Source: JAWOLE01 sp963815655
GTDB lineage: Bacteria > Acidobacteriota > Thermoanaerobaculia > UBA5066 > Gp7-AA6
DNA length: 64,000 nucleotides
Assembly (NCBI GenBank): GCA_963815655.1
Contig: CAWFHK010000001.1
Coordinates: 434,001-498,000, forward strand
Direction of reading: 5' to 3'
The notes beneath the pieces are model-generated. The model was not told the DNA's origin. It made no database searches and saw only the letters and a program-made list of their open reading frames with translations. Shown one piece after another: positions 61,734 through 64,000 of the stretch (positions within the stretch are counted from its first letter, which is position 1; each line of letters starts with the position of its first letter). A program made the translations under genes and the position numbers.

Positions 61734-62756
61734 TCAGTAGCCCGCGAGGGCCCTGGCGGCGCGGCAGACTTTCTCGGCGCTCGGGAGGAAGGCCTCTTCG
61801 AGAGGAGGGGAATAGGGGACCGGGGTGTCGGGGGCGGTGACGCGGACGAGCGGGGCGTCGAGGTACTCGAAGCACCGCTCCGAGAGGACCGCCGCGATCT
61901 CGGCGCCGATGCCGCCCGTCCTCGTCGCCTCGTGGAGGATGATCGCCCGGTTCGTCTTGGAGACCGAGTTGACGATCGTCTCCTCGTCGAGGGGGAAGAG
62001 CGTGCGCAGGTCCACGACCTCGGTGTCGATGCCTTCCCTCTCGAGAGTCGCCGCGGCGTCGAGGGCGGTCCAGAGCATGGCGCCGTAGGTCAGGATCGAG
62101 AGGTCGCGGCCTTCCCGGCGCACGGCCGCCTTTCCGATCGGGACGACGTAGTCCTCCCGCGGCAGCTCCTCCTTGATGCGGCGGTAGAGATACTTGTGCT
62201 CGAAGTAGAGGACCGGGTCGTCGTCGCGGATCGCGGCCTTGATCAATCCCTTCGCGTCGTAGGCGGTGGCGGGCTGCACGATCTTCAATCCCGGCGTGTG
62301 GGCGAAGTAGGCCTCGGGGTTCTGGGAATGGAAGGGGCCGCCGTGGACGCCCCCGCCGGAAGGGCCGCGCACGACGAGCGGGACGCCGACGCCGGTGCGG
62401 TAGCGGGACTTCGCGGCGAAGTTCGTGATCATGTCGAAGGCGCAGGATATGAAGTCGGCGAACTGCATCTCCGCGACGGGGCGCAGGCCCATCATCGCGG
62501 CGCCCACGGCCGCTCCGACGATCGCGGTCTCGGAGATCGGCGAGTCGATGACGCGGTCCTCGCCGAACCGGGCGAGCAGCCCGTCGGTCACCTTGAACGC
62601 GCCGCCGTAGACGCCGATGTCCTCGCCGAGGAGAAAGACACGGCCGTCGCGCTCCATCTCCTCGAGGATCCCCTCGCGGATCGCCTCGACGTAGGTCGTC
62701 ATCGGCTTCGACGCGGCCCGGGCGGCCGCCGCGATGCCGATCTCGGACTCGCTCAT
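61734..62756 (-). CDS. 2-oxoacid dehydrogenase E1 component, beta subunit
   Basis: The 340-aa protein matches PdhB/BkdB-type E1 beta: VFLLGEDIGVYGGAFKVTDG, RVIDSPISETAIVGAAVG, GGGVHGGPFHSQNPEAYFAH and a C-terminal transketolase domain with ILTYGAMLWTAL. E1 decarboxylates the 2-oxoacid on thiamine diphosphate and passes the acyl group to lipoyl-E2. ATG 62756 overlaps the alpha-subunit stop (ATGA). Whether it handles pyruvate, branched-chain acids or acetoin is not clear. Confidence 0.93.
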   Translation of the reverse strand: MSESEIGIAAAARAASKPMTTYVEAIREGILEEMERDGRVFLLGEDIGVYGGAFKVTDGLLARFGEDRVIDSPISETAIVGAAVGAAMMGLRPVAEMQFADFISCAFDMITNFAAKSRYRTGVGVPLVVRGPSGGGVHGGPFHSQNPEAYFAHTPGLKIVQPATAYDAKGLIKAAIRDDDPVLYFEHKYLYRRIKEELPREDYVVPIGKAAVRREGRDLSILTYGAMLWTALDAAATLEREGIDTEVVDLRTLFPLDEETIVNSVSKTNRAIILHEATRTGGIGAEIAAVLSERCFEYLDAPLVRVTAPDTPVPYSPPLEEAFLPSAEKVCRAARALAGY

Positions 62757-63760
62757 CGTAGCCTCCGCAGGATCGGGATCTCGGCCAGCCTCGGTCCTCC
62801 GGCGTAGACGTTCTCGAGAAGGAGCTCGGGGGAGGGGAACGGGCTCTTCTCGGCGAACTCGAGGTCGCGGTCGAGCTCTTCGGCGACCGAGCGGTCCACG
62901 GCCGCCAGATCCTCGACGGTGGCGGTCCCCGACTCCACGAGCGTCCGCGTGTAGCGCTCGATCGGATCGCGGCGCTTCCAGTCCTCCAGCTCCCCCTTCG
63001 GGACGTACGCCTGCGAATCGTGCTCCGCGTGCCCTTTCATGCGGTACGTGACCGACTCGATGAGCGTCGGACCGTCCCCCTGCCGCGCCCGGTCGGCGGC
63101 TTGCCGCGTGGCCGTGTAGACGGCGAGCGCGTCGTTGCCGTCGACGCTCACTCCCGGCACGCCGTACGCCTGCGCCTTGTCGGCGAGGCAGCGCGCCGCC
63201 GTCTGCTTGCGCATCGGCGTGGAGTAGGCCCAGCCGTTGTTCTCCGCGATGAGGATGAGCGGGAGCTTCTGCACCGCGGCGAAGTTGAACCCTTCGTGGA
63301 ACGCGCCCGTGGACATGCCGCCGTCGCCGATGTACGTGAGCGCGACGACGCTCTTCTTCTGGAGCCTCGCGCCGAGCGCGATTCCGGCCATGACGGCGAC
63401 GAGGGCGCCCAGCATGGAGATCGGCGAAACGAGGCCGCGCTCGGGCGTTCCGAAATGCAGGTTCGCGTCGCGGCCGCCGGAGGGAGAGGTCGCGCGCGCC
63501 ATGCACTGCGTGAAGACGTCGCGCGGGGAATAGCCCATCACGAAGACGGAGCCGAGGTTGCGGATCAGGGGCCCGACGATGTCCCCCTTCTCCAGCGCGT
63601 AGGCGCTCCCGACCGACGTCGCCTCCTGGCCGAGGGAGCGGTAGAGGCCGCCGACGACCTTGCCCTGGCGGTAGAGGTTGACGAGCCGGTCCTCCGCGCC
63701 ACGGTTCAATCGCATGAACCGGTAAATCTCGATCCTCTGCTCCCGCGTGAGATCGGGCAT
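62753..63760 (-). CDS. 2-oxoacid dehydrogenase E1 component, alpha subunit
   Basis: The 335-aa protein has the thiamine-diphosphate motif YIGDGGMSTGAFHEGFN, then LILIAENNGWAYST (GDG...NN), plus GSAYALEKGDIVGPLIRN and YRMKGHAEHD. MPDLTREQRIEIYRFM from ATG 63760 is the natural start; the frame upstream runs through a GC-rich heptanucleotide array. It forms the E1 heterotetramer with the following gene. The E2 of the window (29034-30497) is 32 kb away. Confidence 0.93.
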   Translation of the reverse strand: MPDLTREQRIEIYRFMRLNRGAEDRLVNLYRQGKVVGGLYRSLGQEATSVGSAYALEKGDIVGPLIRNLGSVFVMGYSPRDVFTQCMARATSPSGGRDANLHFGTPERGLVSPISMLGALVAVMAGIALGARLQKKSVVALTYIGDGGMSTGAFHEGFNFAAVQKLPLILIAENNGWAYSTPMRKQTAARCLADKAQAYGVPGVSVDGNDALAVYTATRQAADRARQGDGPTLIESVTYRMKGHAEHDSQAYVPKGELEDWKRRDPIERYTRTLVESGTATVEDLAAVDRSVAEELDRDLEFAEKSPFPSPELLLENVYAGGPRLAEIPILRRLR

Positions 63761-63791
63761 CGCTCGTCCGCGGCCGGGATTATACGGGGGC

Positions 63792-63833
63792 GCGGGGCGC
63801 GGTGTGCGGGACGCGGCGTGCGGCGTGCGATGG
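63792..63833. repeat. GC-rich heptanucleotide array upstream of E1 alpha
   Basis: Units GCGGGGC, GCGGTGT, GCGGGAC, GCGGCGT, GCGGCGT, GCGATGG keep a strict seven-base period. It lies in the gap between E1 alpha and the divergent GT2 gene. A TATAAT (minus strand, 63779-63784) next to it could be the E1-alpha -10 box, but no -35 is evident. Confidence 0.72.
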
Positions 63834-63851
63834 ACGGCCTGTGGGAGAGGC

Positions 63852-64000
63852 ATGGCGGCTACAATCCCGTGTGTGAAAGGGTCGCGCGTCTCCGTGGTGA
63901 TCGCGTCGGACCGGGTGAAGGGCTCTCTGGAAGATTGCCTGCGGTCGCTCTCGGCGCAGGAGGATCCGCCGGACTTCGAAGTCCTCGTCGCCTCGGCCGT
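63852..64000 (+). CDS. Glycosyltransferase family 2, N-terminal part only
   Basis: ATG 63852 after GGGAGAGG opens a frame to the window end (49 codons): residues 10-49 read SRVSVVIASDRVKGSLEDCL, then RSLSAQEDPPDFEVLVASA. The VSVVIAS...SLEDCLRSL...DFEVLVA pattern is the first strand and helix of a GT2 GT-A domain. GTG 63873 is an alternative start. The C-terminal part and specificity lie outside the window. Confidence 0.7.
   Translation, partial: MAATIPCVKGSRVSVVIASDRVKGSLEDCLRSLSAQEDPPDFEVLVASA

Noticed and set aside
63761..63853. N-terminal extension of E1 alpha to 63853
   Set aside because: It is translated from a GC-rich heptamer array; the normal E1 alpha start is at 63760.

Overview
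The window is high-GC (roughly two-thirds G+C), densely coded bacterial chromosome. I see no tRNA, rRNA, transposase, integrase or CRISPR array. Family content suggests an environmental Acidobacteriota-like lineage (for example Thermoanaerobaculia): a DUF2298 protein, an SxtJ/DUF5989/carbamoyltransferase trio, secreted Rhs, FG-GAP and TPT-linker proteins, and dispersed TCATCCTGAG...GGATCT repeats. This placement is inference only; no taxonomic marker gene is present.

Layout. 1-17963 (minus strand): a nearly uninterrupted surface-glycan cluster with GT-C glycosyltransferases, a polyprenyl-phosphate GT2, two zinc-ribbon methyltransferases, an SGNH hydrolase, a carbamoyltransferase with SxtJ and DUF5989 partners, and a DprE1/DprE2-like polyprenyl-sugar epimerase pair. 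18029-20661 (plus): the three activities of LigD (phosphoesterase, ligase, polymerase) as three separate genes. 20736-25988: a GT-C-like membrane protein, a PflX-like radical SAM protein, small secreted proteins and a DUF72 protein. 25985-30497 (minus): a TonB-like protein, lipA, lipB, a GT39 enzyme and a dihydrolipoyl acyltransferase (E2). 30716-34454 (plus): LiaI/LiaF-like proteins, a LytS-type kinase and a LytTR regulator, with a 0.6 kb insertion between kinase and regulator. 34543-36324 (minus): an SGNH hydrolase and a RES-Xre toxin-antitoxin module with a palindromic promoter. 36463-43041 (plus): thrA-thrB-thrC plus an unknown 610-aa protein, all overlapping by 4 nt. 43371-48849: an Rhs toxin and its probable immunity gene. 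49064-53294: a TPT-linker secreted protein and a divergent patatin/TIR pair. 53543-61382: a 2301-aa FG-GAP/Ig/beta-helix protein and a tandem beta-helix paralogue. 61734-63760 (minus): 2-oxoacid dehydrogenase E1 beta and alpha. 63852-end: start of a GT2 gene.

The most unusual signal cuts across the genes. At least eleven short arrays with a seven-base period but different unit sequences lie between or inside genes. Several have inverted arms that can fold into hairpins, and some supply start codons or in-frame peptide to neighbouring genes. A second, palindromic dispersed family is also present; two of its copies share 68 identical bases, and copies lengthen or interrupt coding frames. Together they look like active remodelling of gene boundaries by small non-autonomous repeats.

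Other points of note: the DprE-like epimerase pair in a non-mycobacterial glycan locus, the divergent TIR/patatin pair, the Rhs tip with an overlapping immunity gene, and the internally duplicated giant surface protein with 2 x 14 FG-GAP motifs.
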